Shown: positions 33,365 to 45,800 of the stretch, in pieces
How positions within the stretch are numbered: position 1 is the stretch's first letter
Layout of the letters: the number at the start of each line of letters is the position of its first letter
NCBI GenBank assembly: GCA_023376005.1
Contig: CM042179.1
Coordinates: 17,790,107 to 17,854,106 of the forward strand
Origin: Doryteuthis pealeii
Lineage: Eukaryota; Mollusca; Cephalopoda; Myopsida; Loliginidae
Direction: 5' to 3'
Length of the DNA stretch: 64,000 nucleotides
Notes under the pieces: generated by a model
Told to the model about the DNA's origin: nothing
The model's database searches: none
The model's input: only the letters and a program-made list of their open reading frames with translations
Translations under genes and position numbers: made by a program

Positions 33365-35605
33365 GTAATAAATAATGAATACACACAGCTGGGCTTGGAG
33401 AAAAGCTTTATTTACTTAGAATTCTAAGTAAAATAAAGCTTTCTCAAGCCCAGCTGTGTGTATTCATTTATTTTCTTACTTTCTGAAAGTATATAAACTC
33501 CAATAACTGCACTGTAATTCTCAAGTAGAATAAAGCTTTCTCAGCCAGCGTGTATGTTAAGTGGCAGTTTATTGGGAGTTTATTATACTTTCAGGAATGT
33601 TAAAGGTTTACACAAAGGGTAGGTAATAATAAAACAGGGTACTGTAACTCCATTTACTTATTACATTCTGCCCCATTTTATTTTAATCATAGGGATGAAG
33701 TCGGTTCCATCGCCCACGCTTTTTTGCGGTTCTGTTGGAACATCTTGGTAGTTTGATATTGAGAGTAGAATCAAGACTCTGGGTTTTGCCTGGTCTGAAG
33801 ATACCTCAGGCTGGGTTTTTCTCTCTCTTTGAGGAGGTGATCGTGATTCTGAAACAAGGGGTGGGCTTGTTTTGTGAGTTGGACAATCGACCACATCGGC
33901 CCACTTTGCATTTTGGGATTCCAGAGAAAATATGAACTCATATCTGATGCTTGTGGGGTCTGTAGATGATGATATGGTGTAATGCCAGCGTTTGACCTTC
34001 AGCTGAGGTAGGAGGGTCTTGAGAAATGTAGGCAGCTATATTAGGTGCAGGTCTCTGAGGGAAACAGTATACAGTGACGTACGATGGTATAATGAGATTC
34101 ACTCCTCAGTTCCACTTCATTTGTTAATGGGTCATTCTTACTATGATAGACGAAATGTCTCAGAAGAACCGTTCACGGGTTTGAGAGCCAGGAAAGGAAG
34201 CGAGGTTCCGCCAAGCTTCTTCGTTGAAAGGGAGAAACCTCTTCGTGAGGCGTGACACTCGTGGCTGTACATAGAGTGTTCTAATGGCATACAGAGATTG
34301 GAAGGAGTTCTTCCCTGTGAGTGATTGGACATTTACGTTTTGGGGCGGCCAGTTGTATGGTTTTCCATATGATGCCATTCACATTGGCCATTACCCTGAG
34401 GGTGGTAAGGTATTGTTCAACTAGTGGCCACTCCTCATTCCTGAAGAAGTTGTCTGATATTCAGGAATATAATTGTCAATCAAATTATCAAATAAGAACA
34501 CACATTATTTCAATTTGTATTATGCTTTCCAAAAGCAGTGCAGAGCTGCAGCTGTAATAGTAGCTAACATAAAGAAGCAGAAGTTTTAGACACATTGTTT
34601 TTAGGAGATGTGGACTTACAAACCTTTAGAAATTTCCCAGTTTTTCAACATTTTCGACACCTAGCATCTTGGCTGAACGAGAAAAAAACGAGAATGTAGA
34701 CCGAACCCAAAAAATGACATTTATGACTCATGGAAGCAGCGGGTATAAGCAACTATGAAGGGTTTGAAATGTCCAGAATTTCTTGGCTGGAAGAAGAAGT
34801 CACAGAGGAGGGACCCAGAGAATTATGCAGAGAGGTGGAACAAGAGAATGTGTGTTCAAGGCAGCACTGGTCGTATCAAACTGTAGGTAGAACACAGACT
34901 GTTTTGGGCAACCTCGAACGTATGGACCTGTTCGTAAGCTGTTCTTAAAATCAAGACATTTGTTCTCAAGAAGACGCTGTCTTACCTGTGAATTCTGAAG
35001 CCCATTAATGAAAGGCGTCCATTATGTGTTCATCTCGAATTTCTTCTGCATTCATAAACTGGAACTTGCAGTCCTTGCTTAGGGTCCGTAGTTCCTTTAA
35101 AAAATGCTCCAGCAACTCTCCATTCTGTGTTGACGTGTAACAGAAGGTCATGAAAATACTTCGTTTTGGAGCTTTTTGTGAGTAATTGTGGTACTCCAAT
35201 TGCTTCTTCATACGTAGTGCAATCCATAATTATTTTGTGGATTGTGTGATATATGTAATTAGTCAGTTGTCCAAACTTGTTTATTGGCCGCTGTGGATTT
35301 TCAGTATATAGTGTTGTAGAAATTTTCAAATGTCACTAGCCAATAAGTTCAACGTTTTTCAGCATCTAGAGTTTCTGGTTCCACTTCAAATCGCTGTGGG
35401 CACAATTAATTGTTTTCATACTGATTCTAATAGAATAAATTATAATAATAAATGACATACACGGCTGGGCTTGAGAAAGCTTTATTCTACTTAGAATACA
35501 GTGGCAGTTTATTGGGAGTTTATATACTTTCAGAAAGTTAAAGGTTTACACAAAGGGGAGGTAGTAATAAAACAGGGGAAGTAACTCTCAATTATTATTA
35601 CACAT
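33365..35605 (-). mobile_element. Inverted, error-rich copy of the deleted gypsy element
   Basis: This is the complement of 24645-26896. Minus-strand frames show the same gag (35005-35330) and integrase remnants (34141-34380) and the same rearranged LTR block (about 33365-33660). Every frame has additional shifts compared with the left copy. No independent feature was seen. Confidence 0.88.
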
Positions 35606-37555
35606 TTATTCTTAAATACCAAATCAGATCTATTAAAGTTTTTCTTTTGCACTTATTTGATATCATAACACATTGACTACTTCTGTAGCAGTTGTAGATG
35701 TGTTAATGTAGTAATTTGAGTTACCTTAAATTAATCTATGGTTGATACAAATGAATTCAGCAAGTGGAAGGAATACCTGGAATCAACAAAAAATATTAAA
35801 CAATTGTTATATTATCAACACAGAATTTAACTGTAACATACACCAAAGAAACTTTGAATAAAATTCAAACAATAATTCCAAAGAGACTCTTAAGATTCTT
35901 GTATTATAGAGATGACTAAAATGTTCATTTAGTTTATTAAGCAAAATTAAAAATTCTTAAAAAGTTGTTTTTTTTTTTTTTTTCAATGTATTTTCTTCTA
36001 TTAGCTTTTGCCAACTTTCAGGCAATTTCATTTTTTATTCTCAGAACATATCTTTCATGACAAAGAACCGCTATTGCAGTTTTTGAGGAAACTGAAAGCT
36101 TTTTTATTAAGGGAATTTTATAAAGTTTAGAATAAATAAGGTGTAATATCTGCTGAATTTAGCAGATAAATAACTTCCCAGACCAAGTTGTATTAATTTA
36201 TTTCTAGTCACAAAAAATATGTTATCTAGTATTATCTTAGTGGAAATTATGCTATTTCACTTGACCATTTCCAAATACTTTCTTTCAATTGTCTAATTGG
36301 CATTTATATTTGTTCAAATTGTTTGGTTTTCTTAAAAGAAGATTATAATAGAAAACTCCCCTTTCATTAATATACATCATTTTTTTCTTTAAATGAAGAC
36401 CAACCTTTAATACAGTGATTTATTTGACACAAAATAACTTGCATTCTATATTGTTCAAAGTGAAATGAGAACCAATTTGTCTCTACCAACTTGGTCTTCA
36501 GTTCTTATTTGCTTCTATTCTATCAGATATTAATAAATTTATTCATTCCATATCATTGTAAAGTATTTAATATAAGTGGTTTCCTGACTGTGGGACATTG
36601 TTTGGCAAGAAATTTCCAGCAGTAATATATTTTTTAAAAGTAAACAAGTTTAATATAAAATGAAGAAAAAATAGCATGTTAAAGAAATGAACTTACTTTT
36701 AGATAGGAATGAATTTGTAAAGAAAAAATTTCAGAAGAACATTTTTTTACCTCCATTTATAATGTTGTAAAAATCCTTTTTGTAATTCTTACTATTTCAA
36801 GTCTTGAACGAAATTTGAACATAGAGTAGTCTCCCCTTACTTCTGATATATTCAGTACACTAAACATAAAAATTTTAGATGGTACATATAGGCTACAGTC
36901 CCAAGCGTCAAAAGAGGCTTAGTTTTCAATTTACGTAGCGAAACTACCTAGCAAAATAATTTTAACGTAATTATTAAGAAAAAATTTAAAAAAGACCATA
37001 ACCATTGTTCGCCATAGGACCATTTAATAGAATTATGCGAAAAGTACCATTTAAGCGGGCTAATTTTGTAGTAAAATACATATAAAAACTAAGTAGCTCT
37101 GAAATGAGAATTAGCCAATGAGAATTGAGTATTCGATATATAAACAAGTTTAAAAAATGGCGACGTCGAGTGCTTCACTTGACGATTTTTTTTCCTGAAG
37201 AAAATTTTGTTTGGTTTAGTAAAGGGATAATAAGGTAATGTTTATTTTGCCTATACTTTTTTGAAGGTAAAATGCACATAAAACATTTTTTCTCACTAAT
37301 AAACTTCTTATTAGCGAGAAAAATGTTTTATGTGCATTTTACCTTCAAAAATTATAGCGAAATAAACATTACCTTATAATAATCCTTTACTAAACAAACA
37401 AATTTTCTTCAGGAAAAAATCAAAATATAATTTTCAATTAAAAAATGAACTGACTTTTTAGAACAAATAAAAAATAATAGTATTTCGCATACATGTGACA
37501 ACAAATCACTTCTAAGAAACGTAAATAACGAGTAATATTTCTTTTGCAATAAATG
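35606..37555. other. Right-arm counterpart of 22.7-24.6 kb
   Basis: Complement of the left-arm AT-rich spacer, fold-back repeat and compact hairpin (here about 37185-37420). The target duplication AAATG of the right-arm gypsy copy is at 37551-37555. No gene was seen. Confidence 0.8.
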
Positions 37556-40500
37556 TGTAGTGAGATAGCCAATGCGTGTTATCTCATTTACATATGTGTA
37601 TTACTGCAGGACATATATAGAGACATTTTAGGGGACTAGGTGAATTAGCTACGAGAAGCTGAACCCAGTGCTAAGATTAAGCACGAATAAATACTGCTGC
37701 AACAAGGAACACGAAACCACACCTCACAACCCATGGCGTTGTCAATAGGCATACTTGCAAGTTTAGAGCAACCTGACTATGTTGAGATGTGGATAAAATG
37801 TTTTTCAGCCTTTGCAAGAAGCAAAAATTACAAGACAAAAGAACATTGGAGGACAAAATGAGATTACAGACATTTTTAGCATCCGCTGGATGTGAAGCAA
37901 ACATGAAAGTAGCCGTTATGGCGTATCCAAAAGATTTGGAGGATCTCACCTTTGAAGAAATTGCACACATCATAAAGAACAATGTAAGACCTAAGAAAAA
38001 CTGGTTATTGCTGAGAGGACTAAATTCCTTTCTACGAAGCAAAATCCCAACGAACCAGCAAGGAATTACATTCAGAGACTAAAAAAGGCCGCGAGATTCT
38101 GTGAATTTCAACAGCTTGGAACAGGAGATTTTACCATTGAAGAAGAATTAATCCAGTTACGGTTCATTGAAGGATTGCACGACAGGAATCAAAAAGACAA
38201 AATTTAGAACGTCTACAGTCAAATAACATGGCATTAGAAACATGCGTGGAATTTGTACAGCAACTGGAAATGATATCCGAATTCCAGGAAGATACTCAAA
38301 ACAATACAATGGTGTTTCAAATAGAAGAAAATGCAGCAATAACACTGACGTGTTACAAGTAAAAACAAGGCTAAAGAATTGTAAGTACTGCAATTTTCAA
38401 CATAATTTTGACAAAAAACAATTGTCCTGCTTATGGACAAACCTGTTATGTTTGCAAAAAACAGAATCATTTTAGTACTGTATCAGAATCAAGTCGAAAT
38501 GGACAAATTCGATAGAAGACGTGTACCAAGTACGGGTGAACAAAAAAGAAGTTGACAGTAAAATTAAATAATACCATTTGAGATGCAAGTCGATACAGGT
38601 AGTGATGTGACTATTATTCCAAAGAACTTTTGGCAACATATGGGCAAACCAAGTTAAAGAGAAGTCACTTGAAATTAAAACGATTTGATGGCTCGTACAT
38701 CACTGCATTGGGACATTCGACGCTACGTTTGAGGCTTAATAGAAGATTTGAAGTGGTCCCTATAACTGTAGTGGATTGTTTAAAGAATCATGGACTAATA
38801 GGACAGATATTATAAACATAGATACAGACAATTTAATCGACTGCATAGAAGTAAAAGCAAAAAAAAAAATAGGAATCTTGAGGTTATAAAGCCACAATAC
38901 GAGTGAAAGAAAATAGCCCCCCTCATATACGAATCGCATAGGATCCTATACATTTGCGACCTTTAGTAAAAAGAAATTGGAAGATATGGTAGCAGAAGGA
39001 GTGTTAAAACCAGTATCGGTCGTGGTAGTAACTGGCCCTCCCCAATTGTATTTTACAAAAATGGGATTTAAGAATATGTGGTGATTATAAGATTGTGTGA
39101 ATCATAAAATCTGTTCAGATTCGTATCCTATTCCTGAGCTTGAAACTGTGTCGCATACATTAACAGGCACTAAATATTTACGAAAATTGATTTAAAGGCA
39201 GCTTACATCAATACAAATTGACGATAAATTTCAAGAAATAACACACCCCTCGGATTAATGAGATGGACGAAAATGCCATACGGAATAAAGACAGCATCGG
39301 CCATATTTTCAACGAGCAATCGAAAATGTCTTAAAGGGAGTAGTAGCAAAATATGATAATTTATCAGGACGATATTTTAATAGGGGCCACCAGTATAAAT
39401 GAATTGCAACAAAAAACGCAGCAGGTTATGAACAATTAAAAGAAGCCGGAATGAGCGTAAACTACGATAAATGGCAAATTTATTGCGAGAAGATAAATTA
39501 TTTGGGCTTTCAAAATATCCAAAGAAGGCATTTCGCCCGACAATTTCTATTGGGTCGAAATTTTTACTAAAATCTGACCATCGACCCTTAGAATTCATTT
39601 TTAATCCAAGGAAAGAATTACCCAAGGTCACATCCGCCAGGTTATGAGATGGGCCATACGCTGATGGCCTTTGATTTCGATATCATGTACGTCAAAGGAA
39701 ACACTATTCCGCATGTCGACGCGTTATCCAGATTAGCATTTAACAAAGAAGACGACGAATAAGCGCACTGAAGATGTATTACATTGGTCGAAACCGATGT
39801 AATGATGATTAAACAGCTTCAAGAAGAAACCCTTGGACCCTATTCTGAGCAAAATATCGAATAGAATAAGGAGGAATAAATGGAACGACTGCTCTAAAGC
39901 TGAAAGGCCTTATAAAGAGGTAAACATAAACTAACTATGGACAGAGGGGTTATATGTAACGGAGATTTGGTTGTACCTCGCAAAAAAATGCGAAAAGAAA
40001 TAATTAAAAGTGTACACGACGATATACATTGTGGAATAGCAGCCACACAAAAAAGACTCAAATTGGGAGAGCTGGTGGCCAGGATATTCGCGTGACCTTG
40101 AAGATTATGTAAGAAAATGTCCAAATGCTGGAAATCAAAGACTTTCCACAATAAATCGACTCATTCGTGGCCAAAGGAACAAGAACCATGGAGTCGAGTA
40201 CATCATGGAGCGGCATGCCTATGCCAAAGCGTAGACTACTAGTTGATTTTAGTAGATCGTTCTCTCGGGTGCGCAGAGATTTTCAGGTGCGTGATGAGAA
40301 AATCGTGAACTGTCATTGCGATTGAGAACTGTAGTCTCAGAACGGCAACCGCGAACCCTGGTATCAGACAATTCCTCGTCCGAATTCCTGGTGATGAAAG
40401 TCTATGTTCCTGGTGAAGGAAGGATAGGATGTAAACGCCTATATAACTCACCCTACATCTCGCAATCAAATGGGGCTGCGGAAAGGATGGTTAGCACGGT

Positions 40501-41281
40501 TTAATGGATTAAAGCTTTGAGGCGCGTCGAGACAAATAGAATGCTTTCTACCGCACTCTTGGATGAGTTAACAGATCCATTCTCATGCTGATAGAAACAC
40601 TAAGACAAGGCAAGATAGGCCTTGATGGAAAGACAGATCAGCATCTCCCATAACCATGTCTTTTTCAAGCTAATGAAAAATGTGTACAAGAATAAGGAAA
40701 GCGCCCTAAGCTCTTGCTCACCAACCCCCTGCCCCCTCCCAGCCCTCCTCTCCCCCCCTCGCCCACCTCCCTCTCTCCGCCCCCCACTGAAAAAAGGTAT
40801 TTATTATGCAGAAAAGAGAACACACTCGCTATAAGTAACGACACAGGAGAGAAGTGTGCTGGCCACACTTGATCAGCTAGGAATAGATATGAGGACAGCC
40901 ATGAGTGTGGATGATCGGAAAGGAATGAGATATAACCAATATATAGAACACATAGATGAAGAGCGGAGTCGGATTCCGAGTGCCATACCAGGGTCCAGTA
41001 GGTGATGAAATGAGACCGCGGTCACCAAATTACGAAGAACACCCAAGATATTTAGGAGAAGCAATAGATCAATGAGGGGAATAAACTCTCGTTAGGAGGT
41101 GTAGTGACGATAGCCAATGGCGTGTTATGCTCATTTTACATATGTGTATTACTGCAAGGACATATATATGAGACACTTTAGGGACTAGGTGAATTAGATT
41201 ACGAGAGCTGAACCAGTGCTAAGATAAGCAGCGAATAGATACTACTGCACATCAAGGAACACTGAACACACTCTCACAACA
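37556..41281 (+). mobile_element. Inverted, heavily frameshifted copy of the 3.69-kb gypsy element
   Basis: The copy's 5' LTR is at 37556-37731, gag starts at the ATG at 37733, and its 3' LTR is at 41100-41281. Flanking AAATG is at 37551-37555 and 41282-41286. The gag, protease (DTGSDVTIIP equivalent near 38592), RT and integrase segments can all be followed but none stays open for long. The same deletion between RT and RNase H seen at 20.65 kb is present near 39535. From about 40200 the sequence departs strongly from the left copy. Confidence 0.9.
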
Positions 41282-41286
41282 AAATG

Positions 41287-42716
41287 TTTCTATTTTTCTT
41301 GCACCCGTTATTTTTTACAAATAATCAAATTATTTTCTTTTATTTAATTAATATCACTTGCAATGTTTATTGCTTAAAAGGTTTTATTTGTGGAATGCTT
41401 AGTTTTAAAAGTGGGAGTTCGTTTTTTACACTTCAACTTTTTCTCATAAATTTCCATAGAATAAAATGCCAAAAAGCCTAATTTTAAACTGGTGGAATTA
41501 CAAGTAAAGAGTTGAATATTACTTGTGTTGTTGTTGTTATTTCTTTCTTTTTGGCTTGGTCCTAAAATAAAACCATCAGATTTTAATCATCGTCGATGGA
41601 AACAAAATTACGGTCAGAAAAGGAGGATTCCATATTATGCCTAATTGTAAAATCGAGTCCCACTTTAAAACTAAACATTTCATCAAATAGAAATATTTAG
41701 AATTAAACATTGAATTGAATATTAAAATAATAAAGAAAATATATTTATATTGCTAAATAACAGGTGCCAAGAACAAATAAAAACATTTATTGCAACCCAC
41801 GGACATAAACTGAGGTTCAGTTTATTTTATGGTAGGAATTACGAAGCAATAGCCTTTAATTACCCTTATCGAACAAATAAATAAATATAGCAATCCATGT
41901 TACTTCTTAAAAAACGTAAATATTATTGTTTTCTAGTGCTTTTGATCGCTGTAGACGAACTATGAATTGTTTTTCAATTTTTAAAGCTTTAGATATCTGG
42001 TGAGCTTTGTTTGTTACATGATATACGAATACTATTCATTTTTTTTTTTTAAATTTTTTCCTTGAGAAAAAAAAAATTGTTTTGCTTTATGTATGGATTT
42101 TTGTTTGTTTGATAACATCAGCTGAGGTTACATTCCAAGAAAAGTCTGTATCTCATTGGCGTAATTAAATGTCAGAGCTATTTTCGTTTTATACGTATTT
42201 TACTCACTTAAAACTTATTTTATTAATTCTCCATGCCAGAAATGTATGCGCGAACAAAAATTGGAATTTTTGGGGGTGATTTATGTTACTATAAAGGGAC
42301 AATTTCTAGGTCACCTGAGAAACTTTTACATCCTGCACAACTGAACGGATAATCGCTTGGATGTGGCCTAAATCTATATGTATCCTATGTGTGTTATTTT
42401 TCCTGTCTATATAATGCTTTTTATACAGTTGAATTATAAAATTGACATCAAAAAGATATACATACAATGACTAATAAATGTATTCAACAATTTTATAATA
42501 ATAAAAGTTATGTAACAGAATAATCATTCTACAAGAATTCTCTTCCCCCTCTCTCTTTGATATATTATATATATATATAATAATATATATATATATATAA
42601 TTGGAGAATGAATGTGAAAGTTATGGTGGCAAATACTAAATAGCAGAACAGATTTAGAAAATCATAGATAAGTATATGGTATTAATTTTCGTAAACTTAT
42701 AGGTTTCATGTGTATT
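41287..42716. other. Right-arm counterpart of 17.6-19.0 kb, up to the gap
   Basis: Complement of the fold-back repeat's left part and of the spacer with the (TA)n run. No gene was seen. The sequence ends at the gap in the middle of the matched region. Confidence 0.8.
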
Positions 42717-42816
42717 NNNNNNNNNNNNNNNNNNNNNNNNNNNNNNNNNNNNNNNNNNNNNNNNNNNNNNNNNNNNNNNNNNNNNNNNNNNNNNNNNNNN
42801 NNNNNNNNNNNNNNNN
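42717..42816. other. Assembly gap of 100 N
   Basis: Second 100-N gap. The sequence after it is unrelated to what the left palindrome arm would predict beyond this point (the GIY-YIG and Penelope-like region). Confidence 0.99.
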
Positions 42817-45800
42817 TTAGTATAGTGTTGCAGGGTACATGAGCTAGGAAAAGTGTGTTATTATGATAGGACTGCAAACGTAGCCTAAAATAGCGTTTTT
42901 AATCAAATGACCTATACCCCCCTACAGAAAATAATTTACCAAAATCAGGAAATTATCGCATTTTAATGAAATTTTCAGGTATTATTATCAATACATGATC
43001 TTTATTAAGAATTATTTATTTTATTTCTAAAACTTTCTCATTTTTTCAGTCGTTAATTTTAGCCCCTTATGTTGGGGCTATTAAAATGTTTTGCAAGTCT
43101 GATTCATTTTGATTACTAATTACAAGTATAAATTATGTATGAATATAAAGACAAGTTATGACATAAAACAAAAATTTTTGGTAGACTTTCATATGAGAAA
43201 ATAAGTACCGAAAACTCGAAAGATAAAATGAAAAAATAATAAAAATTAATTTTTTGATAAACGTGATTTCATTTTTTACTCATTTCTAATTTATTAAATT
43301 GCTATTATTTATAAAAGAAAAAATTATACATCAATGTTTTTTCTGCTTAAGAGGGTACATTTTCAATCGGTTTTCTTCAAAACTATGCTTTGCGCCTAAA
43401 ATAAGGTTGCATAATAGATATAAGTTTTAGAATCTAACAGTAAGATTTTTAAACTGACGTCAGCTTTCATATTTTAAATGAATTTATATATTAATTTTTC
43501 ATAGCAAAATAATAACTAAATTAAAATATTTGAAATAAAATAACTAATGCATTATAAAATTCATTTAATTATTAAATCATACTGAAATTCCATAACATCG
43601 ACATATTCACCTGAATTGAAATTTTTTTGCAAACCAATGTACAGTAAAATTGAAACAATACGTAAAAACATCGCAAAACGGCGATGGCTAATCTGTCGAA
43701 CATTGTACCAAACAAATACTTTAAACTATCAAAAATAAATGATATGTAATGATATTTTTTCTTTTTATATTATGGTTATTATGTTACATACCTTATCGGA
43801 TTTAGACAAAGTATTGACCACATAATAGATTTATCTATTTCTATTCGCTTTTAAAATCCTAGCAGACGACAAAATCGCCTATCCCTATTGCTATGGTAGG
43901 ATTGAGTATCGGGCCGCGTAGTGTCGTGGCGTAGGGTTTGAAGCAAATTGGTTGGTGAACCCGGCTGTCCTTTTATCTGCCTGCCGGCGGACATTATCTC
44001 ATAACTTGGAACCCCTCGTCGACTGTTTTCGACTTTAAGTCGTCTTGTGTTTATAGCAAGATAGTATCCAAATGCTTATAAAGGTTTAGCGGGCGATAGT
44101 TTTTGATTATAAAACATTAAAATATTAGGAATTTTTATTGTTTATTAAATTTTGATTTTTCAACCGGAGTTTTTTTTGAGCCTATGCGTAGGCCCATGTT
44201 ATTTCGTCACTTCGTTTTAAAGTTATTGTTGATTAATATTCCGCTTGCGTCCGCACTGTATTTGTTTTTTTTGTTTCTTTCATTTTTTTAAATTTTTTGT
44301 TGTGAGTAGGATGTATTTGTCTTGTAAGGATAGGAAATATAAGAGATATCATTTCGGTATTAACACGACGGTAAGTTAAAGGGCAAAATCCTACAACAAG
44401 ATCTACGCCAACTGTATACCCGATACCAAACCCTTCGTACTAAAACACACATGCTGCCACCTAACCACTACAAAATGTTCTGTTTGCCACGTCACCTACA
44501 CTACAACTGATTCGGCCATCGGATCATTTCACTGACGTTATTAATTCACGTTACAACTATCACCAAAAAATATCCTTAAATTTCATTCTATCTTTTCTCG
44601 CCTTCCTGGTGTTCTTTTTTTTCAAACAATTGTTGAAACTTAAATCTGTTTGGTTTAACACAATGCTACAAGTAAACTAATTTTCTTCTTAATGTATTAA
44701 AATATTTATACCAAGTCTCCACACATAGTTTGTCTTTTAACGCAATAATTAGTAAACTTTAGAAATAGGTAAAATATTTTACTACGTTTTGTAAGTAAAC
44801 ATAATTTTTAAATGTTTTATATTAGTGTGCCGAAAATCGCGTATTACAAACATAACTGATGCATAAAAATTCAATCATGTAAATACTCTGTAAATTTCAT
44901 TAAAATCAATATATTCTGATTTTTGGAACAATTTTCAATCGGGCTATCTATTGGGGGTAATACGGATTTTACGCATCTTATAACACCTTTGGGCACATTG
45001 AGCAAAATTGACCAAAAAATGAAAAAAAGGTTGGGAAGTATCAAAATAAATTACATATGTAGTATTAATTGCTTTTTTACTCAGCTCATTATGTAACTAC
45101 TTTTCATTTAGACAAAAATATGTTGAATAAAAGACTATTATTAAAACATAATCTGCTTCTTATTACGCAACACTATACAAAAATAACCGTTGAATCAAAT
45201 AACAACATTAATCCAATCATAAAATAAATCGAGGAATGGTAATCGCGTGCCAGGAAACTAACACAAAATTACAGTTCCCTTTTAAACCCGATGACCTAAT
45301 GGAAGAAAATGCAATTTGTCAATTCCAAGACAAATGATATTGTAAGGCTCTCGACTAAGATCTTCTCCTTATTCTCTAAACACAACTTGCAGTATCGGAG
45401 TGAAATTGCCCTTTTTTTCCACTTGAATCGTAATTGCTGTGTCCTTGATATTTTGAGTGAAAAAAAAAAAAGAAAAGAAAAAGAAAAAAAAGAAAAGACA
45501 TAACGTACCAGCCATAGAGACAGAAAGCCAAACTTGAGTGACAAAGGCTTATTAGATTGCTTATATAAGAATGCCCAGATGACTGCTTTTTGTTGAAGAA
45601 CACTTATCAGACCGACGAAAGATCTTGTCAATTTACGACGAAAACGCATGAAGCGCGATAAAAGAAAGGAAAATCTAAGCTCGATCTTGAAAAAAGAAAA
45701 AGAAAAAAGAGAAGGTCAGGGGATAAAATAGGGCCTCAACCTACCCAAGCAGACTTGATAGTGCACCTTCGAAAAAAAAAATCCACCTACTCACTGACAT

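Larger units (their letters stand above)
30218..42716. repeat. Right arm of the giant palindrome, error-rich, ending at a gap
   Basis: This arm is the reverse complement of the left arm with many single-base losses and gains, mostly in homopolymers. For example, runs of six and five A in the gag region become five and four near 37828-37838. Every coding region that is readable in the left arm is broken here. From about 40200 to 41000 it degrades further and holds a C-rich block not present in the left arm. It stops at the first N of the second gap. Confidence 0.97.

Noticed and set aside
40622..40834. A Pro/Ser-rich open frame
   Set aside because: It arises from the C-rich low-quality block in the right palindrome arm and is absent from the left arm.
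45296..45649. A 117-codon minus-strand frame
   Set aside because: It is low-complexity, with a Phe/Ser/Leu run from a purine-rich tract, and no domain is recognised.
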